DNA of 64,000 nt from Massilia soli (GTDB taxonomy: Bacteria > Pseudomonadota > Gammaproteobacteria > Burkholderiales > Burkholderiaceae_D), in NCBI RefSeq assembly GCF_016809835.1, contig NZ_JAFBIL020000005.1:433252-497251 (forward strand), written 5' to 3'. Every line of letters starts with the position of its first letter. Position 1 is the first letter of the stretch. The notes below the pieces were generated by a model, which was not told the DNA's origin, made no database searches, and saw nothing but the letters and a program-made list of their open reading frames with translations. Of the stretch, positions 63,244 to 64,000 are shown piece after piece. The translations under genes were made by a program, and so were the position numbers.

Positions 63244-64000
63244 ATGCTGTCAACGGATTCTTCAGAAACACGCCCCACCACCACGTCGACCTTGCATTCC
63301 TCGCCGATGGAAGCAGGCCGTCAACGCCAGGGCCGGCTCTGGTCCAACCTGAAAGAAGTGTGCGATCTGCTTCACATCACGGCGGCGGTGTCAGTCAACT
63401 CCGAGGAACTCCTGTTCCAGCACGTCCAGTTCAAGACTGGCCAGCGCGTGCATACGATCGGGCAAGCCTTCGATACCCTGTATATCGTTAATTCCGGTTT
63501 CCTGAAGACCGTACTCATCGACGAGTTCGGCAATGAGCAAGTGCTCAGCTTCCCGATGAAGGGCGACATGCTCGGCGTCGATGGCATCCACACCCGCCAC
63601 TATGCGTCGGAAGCGGTGGCCTTGTCCGACTGCGACCTGATCCTGCTGCCGTTCAAAAAACTGACCGCCCTCGGGCGCGTGCACATGGAGCTGGAAAACG
63701 TCATGTATGGCGTCATGAGCCGCGAACTGGTGCGCGAGCAGGCCATGATCGGCATGCTCGGCGCCCTCAGCGCCGAGGCACGGGTTGCCCGCTTCCTGGT
63801 ATCGCTCGCCGACCGCTTCGCGGCGATGGGCTACTCCAGCAAGCTGTTCAACCTGCGCATGACCCGCCACGAAATCGGCAGCTACCTGGGCCTGACGCTC
63901 GAAACGGTCAGCCGCACGCTATCGGCATTTAATGAAATCGGCCTGATCACGGTCGACCAGCGCACCATTGGCATCAAGGACGCCGAAGCCCTGAAAACCT
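63244..64000 (+). CDS. Crp/Fnr-family transcription regulator, 3' end cut by window
   Basis: 252 codons visible from ATG 63244, which has GGGAG six bases upstream. A Ser/Thr-rich N-terminal extension (1-20) precedes a cyclic-nucleotide-binding-type beta roll (about 55-140, FKTGQRVHTIGQAFDTLYIV), a dimerisation helix, and the Fnr-type helix-turn-helix RHEIGSYLGLTLETVSRTL. The N-terminal cysteine cluster that binds [4Fe-4S] in FNR is absent (only scattered Cys, VCDLLH and SDCDLI), so it is unlikely to sense oxygen in the FNR manner. The stop codon lies beyond the window. Confidence 0.9.
   Translation, partial: MLSTDSSETRPTTTSTLHSSPMEAGRQRQGRLWSNLKEVCDLLHITAAVSVNSEELLFQHVQFKTGQRVHTIGQAFDTLYIVNSGFLKTVLIDEFGNEQVLSFPMKGDMLGVDGIHTRHYASEAVALSDCDLILLPFKKLTALGRVHMELENVMYGVMSRELVREQAMIGMLGALSAEARVARFLVSLADRFAAMGYSSKLFNLRMTRHEIGSYLGLTLETVSRTLSAFNEIGLITVDQRTIGIKDAEALKT

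Overview
The window reads as chromosomal DNA of a high-GC betaproteobacterium. The rpsF-priB-rpsR-rplI ribosomal operon, the leuC-leuD-leuB-asd-fimV-truA-trpF-trpB-trpA order, the accD-folC-SPOR-cvpA-purF order and the aminotransferase/Mth938/bcp/phoH neighbourhood all point to Burkholderiales, most likely an Oxalobacteraceae (Massilia/Duganella type). That placement is inferred from gene order and protein style, not from a database search. No rRNA, tRNA, prophage, insertion sequence or CRISPR array was recognised.

Layout. 1-4.1 kb: 3' part of an alanine-type aminotransferase (minus strand), then Mth938-like protein, bcp peroxiredoxin and a PIN-PhoH ATPase. 4.1-13.2 kb: a minus-strand cassette of a short ORF translationally coupled to a CHASE2 adenylate cyclase, then a two-partner secretion pair (TpsB, TpsA) and a FecR-domain protein. 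The TpsA carries 12 perfectly phased 19-residue repeats, each with two cysteines. 13.4-20.1 kb: MBL-fold hydrolase, Pit phosphate transporter with its DUF47 partner, dnaB, the S6/PriB/S18/L9 operon and lexA with a clear SOS box. 20.2-28.3 kb: two tandem paralogous periplasmic TPR/Sel1-like proteins, then accD-folC-SPOR-cvpA-purF and a Cys/Met-metabolism PLP enzyme, all on the minus strand.

28.8-46.4 kb: a complete plus-strand Flp/Tad pilus locus. It opens with a sensor kinase and a LuxR-type regulator, followed by a 45-residue membrane peptide, flp, prepilin peptidase, an unusual AAA ATPase, cpaB, cpaC, a small lipoprotein, tadG/E/F-like pseudopilins, tadZ, tadA, tadB, tadC and a TPR lipoprotein with a LytR_C-like tail. 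It closes with a 747-residue Ig-like lipoprotein. The block lies between trpA and accD, genes that are neighbours in many Burkholderiales, so it looks like an insertion into a biosynthetic super-operon.

46.6-58.3 kb: DUF3566-like membrane protein, trpA, trpB, trpF, truA, fimV, asd, leuB, leuD, an entericidin lipoprotein and leuC (minus strand). 58.4-64 kb: a cheZ-cheA pair (minus), then on the plus strand a universal stress protein, a LuxR-type response regulator and a Crp/Fnr-type regulator cut by the window end.

The two most interesting blocks are surface systems: the CHASE2/TPS/FecR cassette, where a membrane cyclase sits beside a secreted cysteine-repeat exoprotein and a periplasmic FecR protein, and the Tad locus with its extra AAA ATPase, TPR-LytR_C lipoprotein and Ig-like lipoprotein.
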